A DNA stretch of 64,000 nucleotides from Scatophagus argus. Taxonomy: Eukaryota > Chordata > Actinopteri > Scatophagidae. Every line of letters begins with the position of its first letter. Position 1 is the first letter of the stretch. This document shows, one piece after another, positions 35,223 to 50,025 of this stretch. The notes under the pieces were generated by a model. That model was not told where the DNA came from, searched no databases, and was given only the letters and a program-made list of their open reading frames with translations. A program made the position numbers and the translations under genes. The DNA lies in the NCBI RefSeq assembly GCF_020382885.2, contig NC_058506.1, positions 22,654,318 through 22,718,317 on the forward strand, written 5' to 3'.

Positions 35223-38200
35223 ATGGGGGACAAGGCGGGCACCAGGTAGGACAACTAACGTTAGGCTAACAGCTAGTTAGCAACCGTTCTCACGCACTTT
35301 GCTAACGTTAGCCGAGCTGCTGCTGGCCCGGGCGGGGGAGTTTTTTCTTAGCCTGGGCTGCAGGGATTTGGCAGCTTCATAAGAAAAAGCCGACACATAG
35401 ACCACCGAGCAGTCCTTTGGTTCACGTTTGAACCTCTAATACGCTGACCTCGTTCGTGGGAGGCAAAGTTAGCACAGCAGGGTGGGGTTAGCTAACGGCG
35501 ATTCGTTTCCAGTGGATAGGATGGTGTGCCAGCCTCCGATCAGAAATCTGTCAAGTCTTGATATCTGGCTCATGTACCCATCCAACTAATACAAATATAA
35601 ATAACTGACAAATCGCTAACATTGACTGTTTAATCCAGTTCATATGCAATACAGGCATTTGCACTGGTTTCAGTATAAAACAAATTTTAGTGTTATAGAT
35701 AGGAATTCCCACGGTACATCTCTCTCAAAATACGGCCGTAGTGGGCGGTATCGACCCCTAAAATCTGTAGTTAAATGCGAGAGTTTATTGAATTGAAGTG
35801 CCGCTTGGTGGATGGAGTTAATGCCGATTTTAATGAAGGACTTTAATGAGTCAAAATACACGTAGAGTTGTGTTTTATCTCGTTGGCGAGCCAAGAAATG
35901 TGTAAAACTAAAATATTTTCGAATGTAGTTTGGTGTGACCGCGAATACTGAGGGGCTATGTGGGTTAGCATGGAGGCTAATGGCTAATTTCGGGTCTGAG
36001 GGTACCGCAGGCTTATGCTAATTAGCTGTAAACGCGTTTTGCCGAGTGTGGAGGCTTCTCCTCGCCATGTCGCTGCTGTTGATGACCGCCGTTTGTTTTA
36101 GGTGCTGTGTGATGTGAGCAGATAAACTGTGGCCTCTCGCTCGGTTTTGGTTTTTGACAGATGATGTTCTGTTGACATACTTGATGAAATACATGACATC
36201 CCGGCAGGTGATTTTCAGCTGCCTTTAAACCTCTAGATGCTACTTCTTATTTTCTGTGTGCTCCGTGTTAATTGTGTCAGCCGTCCTCACTGTGTTTTTG
36301 CCTTTAATCTGCAGGGCCTGATCAGGATTAGAGATCCTGTTTTCACACCTCTGACTTCAAATTAATCTGCAAGACCGAAAAACAGACAAGTCGAGGTCTT
36401 TAAATCTGTCTTTATTTTCTGGGAGGCTCAATATCCTGCTCTTGTTTTAATGTTTTTAATGTTTACTGCAGCTGAGAAGCTGCTTTTAATGAAATGATGA
36501 CTGTGAGCTTTAAATGCTGACTCTCAGCTGTAATCAGAGGGTGTTTGTTGTACAGACAAAAGTTTGGTCGTTTTATGGCACATGTCGTCTTTCTGTCTTT
36601 CTTTAAAACTCTTTCCTGCTTAATGTTTTTTTTATTTAGGCGTACGGCAAACCCTGACATTTACCCCCTGCTCTGCCCACTTTTGTGTTAACTTTCTCTC
36701 TCCACACTGAACTCCCAGCCACTTCCTGTTAGGAAACAGGAAGGAGTGGAAACGAGCAGGAGGAAAGACAAACATTCTACAAGCAGTGGCCAATAAATAT
36801 GCCCCCCTTGGCACATACACATTATCATACAGGAAGTGAGTTCAGGAGGCATTGACAGATGAACTGTGGATAACATGTTTGACATCAGCAGCGTATTGAT
36901 CTGCTGCTGTCAGGCTCCACTTAGGTGATTATTTCCTCGCAAGCCAACACGTCTCGCTGTTTGAGTGTCAACAACACACAGTGGAAAGTTCTACTCCGTC
37001 GAGTTAAGCAGGTTTTCACACGTAACTCTACCAAATCACTGAGGGAAATATTACACAGTTGTTCATGTGACCACGATGCAGCCCCGTGATAGGTCAATTC
37101 TTTGGGCCAGCATCTGGCGTTTCGAAGCCAATAAACAAAAATGTCTGCTAAGTTCAAGTGAATAAATGTGGTAATACCAGTTCATGTTCAGTGGGAGCAA
37201 AAACAAGCATGCTGCTTTGTGCACAAACATTGTTTGTTTATTTTTATTTATTTATCTAAGTTGTCACACATCAGTTCTGTCTGCTGATGAAGGCTGAAAC
37301 TTCCTTCCCTTTAGAGTTTGATTTCTGATTACTTGTGGGTGTTTAGTTGATCGTTTTTAATTTAAAATAAGTACCCTGCAGACAGTAACATCAGTGTTAA
37401 ATGTTCATTTAAGTAAAGCATTTTCTTCTTCTTCTTCATTATTATTACATTTTTTTATCAGATGGAAAAAAGAGAAAGAAACTTTATCGGTTTTATGTCA
37501 TCTGGTTGAAGGACTCTTATCAGTCCGCTGTTAGTTTTTCCACTGCAGCAGCTTAAAGAGACAGTTCAGGGTTTTTGCAGTGAGGTTGTGTGAGGTTCTT
37601 ATCCACAGTCAGTGTGTTACGTGCCGTCGATGGCGGTCGGCACGGGGGCCTGATTGGAGAAGCATCAGGAGTGCTGGTGTGGGAAGCAAAAGAGCCAAAA
37701 ACAACCTCATCACTTTAAATGCTGGCTGTGTTTTGAATATGAGCCTGTTGTATCACACTCTCCAACGCCACCAGACTGCTTTGTCAGAAACAGTCGTTTT
37801 ACCTCAGTCGGCTTTTTTGTTTGTTTGTGACGTTATATGAATTTGGTGACTTCAGATTTAGCCAAAGCTGGAGCCCGGATTCTGGACTTCTGGCCGCGTT
37901 CAGTCTGTGATCTCTCGTGAAGTTGTAGCTCGTTGTTTGTGCTGCTCTGAGCTCATAATTCACACCCTCTGCTCCGACTGGACACGCATAGTCACCACAT
38001 TACGCATGAGGAAGTAGTTCATTTCCTGTTGCTTGCTTTGTTTCCTAAGCACCAAATGGCGAAACTGTTCGTACAACAGTGGAACTCGATCAGCAGGACT
38101 TTTGGTAAAGAAGAGCTTTTCTCAGCTCTCACAGTCTGATCTGTGAGCAGCCAGCGGCAACATAACGAGCATCCTGCCTTGGACCAGTGGAATCTGAATT

Positions 38201-41200
38201 AACCAGTGACAGGAAGCCTCGGCTGGACCGATGTAATCTGTGTTTTCTTCACGCTGCAGGCAGGATGTTGTTTTAAAAGCATGTGTGACATGTGACTGAA
38301 GGACTTCAGATGACAGGTCACTATGGTCAGTCAAAACCACATTGTGTCAGCGCTCTAACACAACTGAGCTGTTTGTTATAGAGCAGCTACACAACCAGGC
38401 CCTCACTGTGTTGAAATAATCAGTCCAGTGGTGATTTAAAAACACCAAGCTGGAGCTTTAGGGACCTGACTGACAGTATTGGGCCACTGGCGGCTGTGGG
38501 GCTCTGGTTTTCGGCACCAGTTGCCCTTGTTGGTGGATTTTCAGCTGACTGAGTGTGTTGAATCAGCAGCGGAGCCCATAAGTGGGAGAACTCACTCTGA
38601 TTGGCTGTTCGGCTAAGTGAGTCTGCTTACCGAAAGAGAAAAGGAAGTTTGGAAAACAAGCAAGCAACTAAAACCAAGAGGACACGCAGAGATGGCTCTT
38701 CTCATTTTTCATCCATCAGTTCAACACGCAAACTTCATTTGGAATGAAATGGCTGAAAGTGTCTGAGCGGTGAGCGAGAGTTGAGTGAAAGGCGTAACAG
38801 TTGGTACATCCACAGTGCTGCCACCTGCTGGTATGTAAGAGGTGTTTCCTCTCATGCAGGTACACACCGTACAGTATGGGCTAGTTGGCTGGCATCTGCG
38901 GTGCGTTCAGATGCTACTTGAGCCTTCACCGTCCCTGGTTTTGTGATGCTGGTTTGGTGTGTGTGGGACTGAAGCAGCTACCAAAGCGCTGCAGCGGTAA
39001 CCACATGGTGACCAACATCTCAGTGTCACAGCACGTGTGGCTGACACTGTTACATCTGAACCCTCCTCAATGTGAGCAGCACCACTCAGCAAGCAGCTTC
39101 ATTGTGTTCACGCTGAACTAAGACAGCATTTGTGATTAACTCGTTACAAACTGCAACTGCAGCTCGAGCTGACTTTTACTGACGTGTCACAGACGTACCC
39201 GTTTATATCGCTGATACAAAAACTTTGTAGTTTACTAGATTGTAATGCAGAACAAAAGGAAATGCGTCATACATATAAACATGTGTTCTCTTTGTGCATA
39301 TTCATTTTGTTAATTATTAATGGGTTGATAAATCGTTGTTGGAATATTTTCACTCCCTGCTTGCAAAAATCCAGTCGGGCTGCAGCTGCAGCTCATCAGA
39401 TCTCCATGCAGGTGAAGCACCTGACTCACATGCAGAGGGACTCACTGATCTGCAGTGTTTCCGTGACGGAGCACGTGATTGTTCTGAATAACGGATACGT
39501 TCTGTTTGCTTGTCCACATCAGCAGCTAACTGACTGCTGTTGAACTTGAAACCAGCCTGATGGCTTCTGCTGCAGCGCTTAACTTCATCATGTCTGCATG
39601 GAGGGACAGGAAGGAAGAGCACATGTACTGAAACAAGAGTCAGGTGATGAGTCAGGAGCTGTGATTTGCCCTTGTTGCTGCGTGTACGCCAGTTGCGTTT
39701 AAATTTGGAAGACGACAACTCGGATGTGTTCACTGACGCCATGTTTGAACTGATGCCACTCAAAGGCGGAATGATGAGCGACAAACTCGCCACAGTGTGT
39801 TTGTGCACAGGAAGTGTAGTGAGGAAGCAGTTTGATGCACATGAGGAAGTGTTGTCAGCTCTAATTCGGACTGATGAAACAATGTGTGTGCTCGTGAGTC
39901 AGTGTTCAGGGTGTGAAGTTCGCTCAGGATGTTGTCTGGCTAATGAATAGCTGTGTTTTAGGTTGGTTTGGTGTTGAGTCAGCATGAAAACTGTCCTGCT
40001 CAAGTGTCCTCTGAGCAACTCAGTGGACCCAGAGGAAAGACTCAGTGTTCAGAGGACATTTACATATCATACCGGATCCTGTAGGCTTTAGTAATGATGT
40101 TCCTGCTACTAATTTCCCCGATATTTAACCGGAACAGGAATGACTTCTGCTTCCTGTCTTTGATGGAATGGTCCTCACCATTAATGTTCTTCAAGTGTGA
40201 TAACCGTTGGCCCTCCATCTCCACGTAACCATCAACACAACAACCAGACATCAGTCTAGTGTAGCATCAAAAAACTCTTTGTGCCACGCACGTCCACTGC
40301 AAACATTAACGTGTACTTCATTTTAAGGGGCTAAAAGCTGCAGGTGGCCTCTGGTTTGACGTCAGCGTCTTTCCACTGTTGGTCTGAGATGAAGCTTTTA
40401 CTGCACTTAGAGCAACATAAGGAGCAGTCGCCACTCGAGTGACTTCAGGTGAGCTAGCTGGGCTAACCGGTTAGTTTAACACTTGGTGAGGCTGATTTCC
40501 AGTCAGATTCATTGCTGAGGCACATGGGACTGTTTGATTTTTACATTTTGCACAATGAATGACAAAAACATTATTTTGTACATTTATTAGTTTTAGCTGC
40601 TGAGGTGCCTTCTGAATCATGCATTTTGGGAGCACACAATTCAAATACAAACCAAAGGCTGGCTGTTCTCTGACATTTTAATGCAGAATGCTATGCATTA
40701 TTCCTTTAAAGCAGGGGTGCAGGCTGAGTATACCTTCCACATGATCATCAGTCATGGTGGAACGGCGCCTGGACTTAAGAACCTTCATGTGGGAAAAGGC
40801 TGACTCGCATAAATAAGCTGAGCCACTCATTTCGAGACCCTTTCTTTAGCAGAAATAAATTGGAAGTCGCTAACTCGGTAATTAGTTCGCCGGAATAGTC
40901 GCTTGCACGTTTTAGCCGTGCATGCATGGTGACCCCGTGTGTTAAGATGAGATCTGAGACTCGCTGCACTGTATGTCAGTCAAATGGCAAACGCCTTAGT
41001 GAGGATGGATGAGAGGCTATCAGCTGTTTTTTTTTTTTTTTTTTTTTTTTAATGCCATGTGATCTACCCATACTACCTATGCAATCGAGACTTATTGGGC
41101 ACCACCGTTTTAAAGGCTGTAGTTAAGTATTTGTTTCGTCTGAATATTTTTTATGACATGATGGGACATCTCTGCTCAAAAACCCAAACTACTGAATCAA

Positions 41201-43542
41201 AGCTTGAATGAGTTCAGGAAAACAACTCAGCAGCACACAGCAGGATACGAGCAGGTGAAACGATCAGGAGCAGAACACTCCGTTCTTGTCCAGGCATGAA
41301 GCCTCGCTGCACGTTCAGGTGATGCAGTCTGTCTTCTCAGGGGACATGTGCGTCCTCGGTCTGTTTACCTGAGCTGCCGTCCCTGCAAACGGTCCTGCTC
41401 CAGGTGTATCTGCCGCCGCCACACGTCCGTCCGCCTGGAAAGTTTTTGAAGCATCCAGGCGAGCATTAAAGCGTGTTTATGAGCAGCCTGCTGTTTTCTT
41501 CCACAGTTTATTCCCACAGCGGCTCTGCGACCTCACATCGCACTCACGGAGGGAAAGTGGATCTAACAGCAGTTTGTCTGCAGAGATAAACATCTGACGC
41601 TCACGCCGGCTGTTAGAGACTGAAAACAGAGCGTCTCATTTCAGCTCGGTCTCAGCTCAGGGCGCTTTTCAGATGAACGTTTGACAGGACTTTAAGGCAG
41701 TTCTGTGTGTGCGGGGTGGACGTAGTTTCTCTGTTTCTGTGTTTTGTGGGAACAACCCACAGCGATAAGTCTGGACGGGTGCTGTGAAGTGGTGTGGGGA
41801 GGATCAGCTGTTTACAGCTCCTCGCTGTAAACACTTCAGATGTTTTCAGCTGTGGTTCATCAGTGTTGCTTCATTCCAGCATCTCTCTTCATTTTTAACT
41901 GCTTCAAATGCAGGATGTGAGGCAGAGGCGCTGCTACATTTGTTACTTCCTGTTTATATGTTGTGGTTGTTGGTGGAAGTGACCTTTTCACACAAAGGCT
42001 GTTTGAAGTCTCTTGTTGGGCCTGTTGGCGCTCGTCTCTGATGAAGCCGAGCAGACTGAAGTGAAAATCCTGAACGTTTTCATCGGTGTTGGGATCCGTT
42101 AACACAGAAAGCGGGACGCACGGTGTTCATTTAGGGGCAGAGGTTGTCACTCCTGAAACCTGAATCCGACTTCGGAGTTTTTACTGCACACGAGGAAAAT
42201 ATAAAAGCAAGTGACTCGTCTGACTCGACGTCCATGAAACATGTGACTGGAGGCAGCTGTGACGCACCAGGCCAACGGCGGGTCGTCGTTGATCGCTGCT
42301 GCTTGTCCGGTGTCGGTTTGATGGCTTTGGGCTTTAATCATCGCATCCAGTGAAGAGCCGAGAACGTCAGCTTTGTGTGCAGCGATGAGGAGGCTGAGAC
42401 CTTCCCCACGTTAATACACGAAACTAACACAAATGTCTGTTTTTCAGCGTGTTTTCCATTGTTTGACCTTTGACTGCAACTCTTAATGACAAAGTCGTCT
42501 CATCACAGCATCCTCCTCTCTTGTGGTGCTTTAATGGCACCGACTGGAGAATGTAAAAGAACTTAAAGGTCGTTTGTGGCGGCAGCAGACAGTTTTACTC
42601 CGAGTGGAACATTAATTCATCATCGGTCTGTTGTTCCTGCACACATCCCACACGCTCTGTGCTGTTTGTAAAGGCTCGCCAGCACCACTCATGTTGACAT
42701 TAATAGTCCTCCGCTGACCTCAGTCTTAACTGAGTAGAAGAGGACAAAAGAGGAGACGGCGTCACCTCAGATTTGTCTCTGAGTTTAGAAAATGTCTCAA
42801 TCTGTGTCGTTACTTCACATGATTCAATGTCACGCAGGAAAATATAACAAAAGTCAAATGTTCTGAGTGGTTGAGTCAGTGGGTGTTATTTTTAACTCTC
42901 CACCTGCAACCATTAAAGCTCTGCTTTAACATCCCATACTACCCCCCCCCCCCCCCCCGTTTCCTGCTGTGTTGAAATAAACAGCAGCCTCTTGTTAAAC
43001 TGTTTCCTCCACTTATTTTGACAAAGTCTTGGTGATCGTTTGTCGCTTTGAGGCGTCCTCACCGCGTTTCCCTCGCGATGGCGCGTTCACTCGCACAGAC
43101 TGAACCACAGTAATACGTGACTAACATGAGGCTGTTTTTCTTTTCTTCCTCTGTGTTCTGTCCTCCCCTCCTCTTCTTCCTCTTTTTATACTTCTCAGAG
43201 TTTTCAAGAAGTCGAGCCCCAACTGTAAGGTGAGTCGCCGCAGAAGCGATGCTGAAGCCCAGATCAGAAGTTTAAAGAGCACTTGTCAGATACCACAACG
43301 AGAAACGACTTCTGAGTACAGAAGAATTATCAGAAAAATGTATTTAAGATGCCAAAGGTAAAAGTACTCCTGATGCTGAGATAAAAGTAGTAGTTTTTTA
43401 AGTTGTGTGTTGAATACTTAAAGGTATAGTTCACTCAAAAATGAAAATTCAGTCATTATCTCCTCACCCAAGGCTGGTGGAAAGTCACATGCAAAGAACA
43501 TGCAAATTAATTGTTCCTCTGCATTTAACCCCTCACTGATTG

Positions 43543-43605
<63 letters not shown>

Positions 43606-46600
43606 GGCTGCCATGTCACGTGACCGGGGAGCAATTGGGTGGGGTTAAGTACCTTGCTCAAGGGCACATCAGCCGACTAATAAAGAGGGGAGCATTGATC
43701 AATCACTCCACCACGCCCAAATTTTTCCTGCCAGTCTGGGTGGGGGGAATCGAACCAGCGACTCTGCGGTCACAAGCTGCTTCTCAAACCTCTGGGCCAC
43801 GGCTGCCTTTTGTGGAGCTCCACAGTAAAACAGCAGCGCAGCTTTCTGCTGCAGACTTCAGATGGCTCCATGCAGGTCGTCGGTGCTGCGGAGCTCCGCA
43901 TGACGACGATAATTTAACGCCAGCTCATCCCAAAGCCGTAGATCAGCCGGCTCGAATCCTCCTCTCGTCTGATTGGTCACGTCTAGGCTGTCGGTCGTTC
44001 CACAGAAAAACACAAACTGATGCTGTGATTGGTCTCTGCAGGTGACCGTTTACCTGGGAAAGAGAGACTTTGTGGATCACCTGGACCACGTGGACCCAGT
44101 GGGTGAGTCATCTCCACATTGACGTTAACTCAGTTCAGTGTTTGCTTTCCAGGACTCAGAGATCACTCACAGAAACGTGAATCTTTAGTAGCTTATTTTA
44201 CAGGAAGTATCTCACAGGCGCGGTAGCCTTTTGCAGCAGGCAGTAACTTTTAGTTTTAGTTTAAACGGAAAATAATTTCTGATTGGACGAGCAGAAAGCA
44301 TCCAACTATGTGATGACACAGCGGTTTGTCTTCCTTCCTGCTGACAGATGGCGTGATCCTCGTCGACCCCGAGTATCTGAAGGACAGGAAAGGTAGGACC
44401 GCTTCCTCCTCAGCACTCAACATCAGAATGTGTTCAGAAAGGAGGGAGGTCAGTGGGACGTCCCACAGCTGGCTCCGGGTTGTCCCTCTGGGCTACACTT
44501 GAGTCCAGCTCAGATCACGTTCAGTCCCTTTTTCTGTTGTGACACAGTGAACACAGGACGTCCTGTGTGCTTCAGGTTGGACGCAGAGGCTTGTGCTTTC
44601 AACACGTCAGACCAGCAGCCCAGACAGGAACGACTTCACTCATGAGTCAAATCCTTTCAGTCTTCCGCTCTGGTCTTTAAGTGCTGGCACGTCTGCACAG
44701 TACGACACGCTTATCTGTTCTGATTCAGTCCAGCTACATGAGACAAAGTGGACTTCAGTCCTTAAGTTCAGAGACAAACAGAAAAATCAAATCCCATCAG
44801 TCTGTTCAAATGAAGAGAGGAAAGATGACAAAGTACAAATGCACCAAAACTAAAAATCAGAAAGATAGAAGAATGTGCAGTAGGTTGAGTTTTTCTCTTT
44901 GCCTGAACCTTCGTCGTCCTCCTCCTCGTCTCTGCAGTCTTCGTCACGCTGACCTGTGCGTTTCGATACGGCCGCGAGGACCTCGACGTGCTCGGTCTGT
45001 CTTTCAGGAAGGATCTCTACATCTCCACCTTCCAGGTGAGTCTTTTCTACTCGTACTCCACTAGGCTCACCTGACGGCTTCAGCTACTTCACACGGGAAG
45101 ATTTAACACAAAACACACACGGTTTCTAAAATCCGAAGTACATTTTGCTGGTTATACACCTGTCTCCCTCTCTGCCTGCCTGTCTGTCTCTCAGGCCTTC
45201 CCCCCGGTGCCGGAGGAGAGGAAGCCCAACAGTCGGCTGCAGGAGAGGCTGCTGAAGAAGCTCGGCCAGCATGCACATCCTTTCTACTTCACTGTGAGTC
45301 CCTGCTGATTTCCAACATGGCTGCCCGGCACCTAGAGCCGAAGCTCCGCCCCTTTCTGTGGACTGCCGTGGGACCATATTAAGACAAATAATTTTTCACC
45401 CTGTTCGAACTGTACCGTGTATTCCAGAGAGGGGGTGGAGCTTCAGCTCTCGATGAGGACATCAGCTGATAGGAAGCAGATTAAAGAGTGTAAGCAAGAC
45501 AAAAAGAGGGTGGACTTGATTGGATGAGGTCACATACTGAAGCAGAAATGGAGGGTGTTTTTCTTCCTCCTGTTTTGATTGGAGGAAGTGGGAGCAAATT
45601 TAACTACCGTTTATCTTCTGAGAGTCTGCTCGTTTTGTTGTAAAGCAGAAAATAAGCGGTCAGGCTCATGGTCACTATGAGGAGCTTCTGTCTTTACACC
45701 TTCAAATTGAAAAGTAATTTAGAAATCCTCCTACCTCCACAGTGATATCATCGTCCACAGGGACGTGTCTCTCTGGACGTCCTCATCCTCTAACCTCCAC
45801 ACAGCTGATGATGAAATTTGTGTGTGAGAGTTGGGTTGTTAGTTTCTGAAGAGCAAACAACAACGTGATGATTGTGTGTTGCTCCTCGGGGATTTGCTTT
45901 GTTCTGCAGTTCCTGGAACTTTTTGGTTAGTGAATAAACAGCCAGCAGTTTGTCTCTTTGCATCTGTTCAAACAAATGAGCACACGTTTCCTCCTGAGTG
46001 GTGAAATCGGAGAAATGCAGACAAAATGAATTTACGTTTAGTTCACATCCTGGAACTGTTTGATCCTCCATTCGAATCAGATTCGGTCCCCAGAAGCTGG
46101 TCAGAGAGCAGCGTAACCCTGCAGACGTGCGCTCCGAGTGAGGAGGAGGAGCAGGAGGAAGGGAACATGTGAAGCCTCCTCTGAAACCGGTTCTCCTCAT
46201 GCAGGGTCATATTTGATGTCATCAGTCGTGATCGTCCGTCTGACTGGACCTCAGGCTTTCAGTCCCTCGGTGCAGTCTGAACTAACCGAAGGCAGCTCGT
46301 CTGAGTCCGGGACACGTGAAAGATGATCGGAGTCATCAGCTGAGAAGTCGTCGAGTCAGATCTTTATTTCATGTTTTTTATCTGCATCACTGTGCTCGGG
46401 GCAGCGCAGCACGGTGGACTTTAGCAAACCGAGTGTCGGTTTGTCCATCAGGAGTCGGTGGAGACCGGAGACGCGTTCAGAAAAGTCCTGAGTGTGTTCA
46501 GTCGTCCAGCACTCCCAGTTTGTGACAGAGCTCGCATTTTAATGAAGGGTTACGTGTTCTGCTTCGTCTCTTCGTTTAGCTTCAGCAATCAGTCAGTCGA

Positions 46601-49027
46601 TTGATTAGTCAGTCAAATGAAAATGAGTTGTTCTGATGTTTGATGAATTGTTTTTCAAACAAAAAACGTCAAATGTTTGCTGCTTCCAGCTTGTTGAATG
46701 TCAGAAGGCCACGAAGCCCAGACTGAAGGACCTTCTCTTTGGTTCTGCTGAAGTCCAGTTGGGTTAATGTCTGGGAGGTGGACTGCGATCGGTTCTCTCT
46801 CAGCTGTCCTCCTGCTGTAACACGATGACTGTTTTCACTCTGATGTGCTGCTGTGGCTTGGTGATGGCAAGGAGGTGAAACAGCTTCCTGTTCCAGATGC
46901 CGCGTGGTTTTCTTGTGTGGTTTGACCAGATGAAAGCTTTTGAATGTCGAGTGCATGTGGCAGAAAACACGAGTTCACCCTGATGAGCGAACTGCGACTT
47001 CATCAGACAAAGTGATAGATCGCATTCACATTCAGCTGACCGTGTTGGTTTTCTTTCTCTGCTTGTTCAGATTCCTCAGAACCTCCCGTGTTCAGTCACT
47101 TTACAGCCTGGCCCAGAGGACACTGGGAAGGTAACGCACACGCACACACACGCACACACACACACATCTCTAAGAGAGCCTGAGCGATTCGGTGTGTGCT
47201 GATCTCTGATCAGACATCAGCAGCTTTATTGTGGTCCTGAACTCGTTTCCTCCCTGCAGGCCTGTGGTGTTGACTTTGAGATCAGAGCTTTCTGTGCCAA
47301 GTCAATAGAAGAGAAGATTCACAAGAGGTGAGTTCATGCCTGCAGAAAGCAGCTTTAAAGCGGCTCGAAAACGTGTTGGGGGGACGACAGGAGTGACCAC
47401 GAACAGCCCGACTCCAGGGTTCAAAATCTGTCAGCCCCTCAACAGACCGTGGACGAATGGAGCTGAGTGAAGGAGCTCATTAGAGACATTAGAATGACTT
47501 CAGGAAAGTCTGCACAGAAATGTGAATCGGAGTGACAGTTTGTCCACCAGATGGCGCTGATGAGCAGACTTGGTCTGTACCTGCCCAGAGACGTCAGTCT
47601 GCCGCCAGTCGTGTTCAGGTTTGTTTGGACCTGTGGTACTTGGACATGTTTTCAAGAGTGTGTGTGTGTGTGTGTGTGTGTGAACAGGAACTCTGTGCGT
47701 CTGGTGATCAGGAAGGTCCAGTATGCTCCAGAGAAGCCTGGTCCTCAGCCGATGGTGGAGACGACCCGCAGCTTCCTGATGTCTGACCGATCTCTACACC
47801 TGGAGGCCTCTCTGGACAAGGAGGTACACACACACACCTGTCTGCTGCGTTGTATGTGTGTGTATGGAAATAACTAAGTATATTTACACAAGGACAGTAT
47901 GTACAAAGTAAATGTCGTATCGTTCAGACAAACATTTTAATGCAGCCACATGAGCCTAATAAATGTCTGCTCTCCCATGATGCATTGGGAGTAGCTGTAT
48001 TACCACGGAGAGCCCATCAGCGTCAACGTTCACGTCACCAACAACTCTACCAAGACCGTCAAGAGAGTCAAGATCTCAGGTACGTCCGTCCGTTACGGAG
48101 CTGCTAAATATGATTACTGTGTGTTGTCACTGCTTAGCTTTTATTCTGAAAGTACCTCCTGGTCTAATTTAGTCATTTTCGGTCAGACCTCAGTGAGAGA
48201 TCTTCACTGCTTTGTCTTGCTCTGCTGACGGTTAACTTGTGTCTGTCTCCCTGCAGTGCGTCAATATGCAGACATCTGCCTCTTCAGTACTGCCCAGTAT
48301 AAATGTCCAGTGGCCCAGCTGGAGGCAGAGTGAGTCCCAGTTCATGTCCCTGAGCTCCCAGTCAAAGGCTTCGACCATTCATTTCATGAATTCATTGATG
48401 TTTAAATGCAAGTTCTCTCTGAATTTGGCTTAAAATCAAATCTTACAAAAACCAAAACCTTAGACCTGAACCCCGGTCAGTGTGAAGCTTGACCTCAGAG
48501 TCCTGAACGTTTCCTGACAGGCGATCACAGACGTGTTTTATTGTTCTGACACCACAAACACTCAAAGATCGACTTCAGGTGAAGAGTTAATCGGCTTCTG
48601 TTAACGGTCTGCACATGTTCCTGTGTTGGATCATCCTGTACAAACCGGACAACAACAACACAGGTTTTAACTGGACTTCATTTAATGTAAACCAGTTTAG
48701 GAGGACAGAAATTCACTTTAACTGATTCTAACAAGTTGGGCTCTTTGGTATAAAGTTGACGTCTGGTTCTAACCAACAACACGATGACGATCGACCGTCT
48801 CAGTATGCAGAGAGCTGATGAACGGTAAATGATGTTGGTGTGTGCGGAGTGGGCGGGGCTTACCTGACAGCAGCGTGTCATCTCTTTAGTGACCAGGTGT
48901 CGTCCAGCTCTACCTTCTGCAAGGTGTACACTCTGACCCCGACGCTCGACAAGAACAGAGAGAAGAGAGGACTGGCTCTGGACGGCAAACTCAAACACGA
49001 AGACACCAACCTGGCCTCCTCCACCAT

Positions 49028-49065
<38 letters not shown>

Positions 49066-49987
49066 TACAAACATACATAGTGTACAGGTGTGTCACTGCA
49101 CTCACATAACCACGGCGCTCTCTTGTCTCTTTCAGTGTGAAGGATGTCACCAACAAGGAGGTTCTGGGCATCCTGGTGTCCTATAGAGTCAAAGTCAAGC
49201 TGGTGGTCTCACGTGGAGGGTATGACACACACACACACACACACTCTGCTGACATCACTTCCTGTTTCACAGTTGACAGTGACTCCTCTTAAAACCAGTT
49301 ACATGGATTTATCCAATCGGATGACACATCTGACAGCTTGTAGCAGCTAGTGGAGCAGAACAAACTTTTCTCTTTTTCACAAACGGGATAAAGAGTCTTG
49401 TTTTGATTATCAATTCAATTTATTTATATACCACCAATTCACAACAAAATGACACTAGCTAGCTGAATTATTTCATCTGGCTTCATTGACAAGTACAAAT
49501 GTGTGTCATCTGTAACAGTGAAAATGTACGGAGTGTTTCCTAATAGTGCCACAGATGGGAGCATGTAAAGGGTGACCAGCTTTCTACTGTTCAGCACTTC
49601 AGACTGATGGCAGCATCCGTCTGCTGCTGCTGGTGAATGTGATCTGATTTGTCTGACAGGCTGTGAAACAGCTGAGTTGAACTCAGTCCTGATTCTCCAT
49701 GTTGGTGCAGCTCAGCCTCAGCTTCCTGTTTCATCCTCCTACTTCCTGCTGTCACTGTCAGCTACTGTGGAAACCTCCTGCAGTGTTGTTGTAATGACTG
49801 TTTGCTGTTTGCAGAGACGTGTCGGTGGAGCTGCCCTTCATCTTAATGCATCCTAAACCCGTGGATCCGCCCGTGTCCCGCCCACAGTCAGGTGACCTCA
49901 CGCATCACTTTCACATCCATCCTCGCCTCTTCCTCATCATGCACTTAGAGACAAGAAGCTGTTTCCATGGAAACAGTTTTCCATGCT

Positions 49988-50025
<38 letters not shown>

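Larger units (their letters stand above)
35246..43198. other. arrb2 intron 1
   Basis: An 8-kb intron between the 23-base first coding exon and exon 2. It holds a percomorph-type dispersed repeat at 37556-37860, a hAT transposase fragment at 40690-40985, a poly-T run at about 41028-41050 and a poly-C run at 42942-42958. Several open frames of 60-150 codons occur, but none has a recognisable domain. I see no alternative first exon with confidence. Such long first introns often hold enhancers; the sequence alone does not show one. Confidence 0.65.

Noticed and set aside
39350-39808. 152-codon minus-strand open frame in arrb2 intron 1
   Set aside because: No recognisable domain, start context or splice partners.
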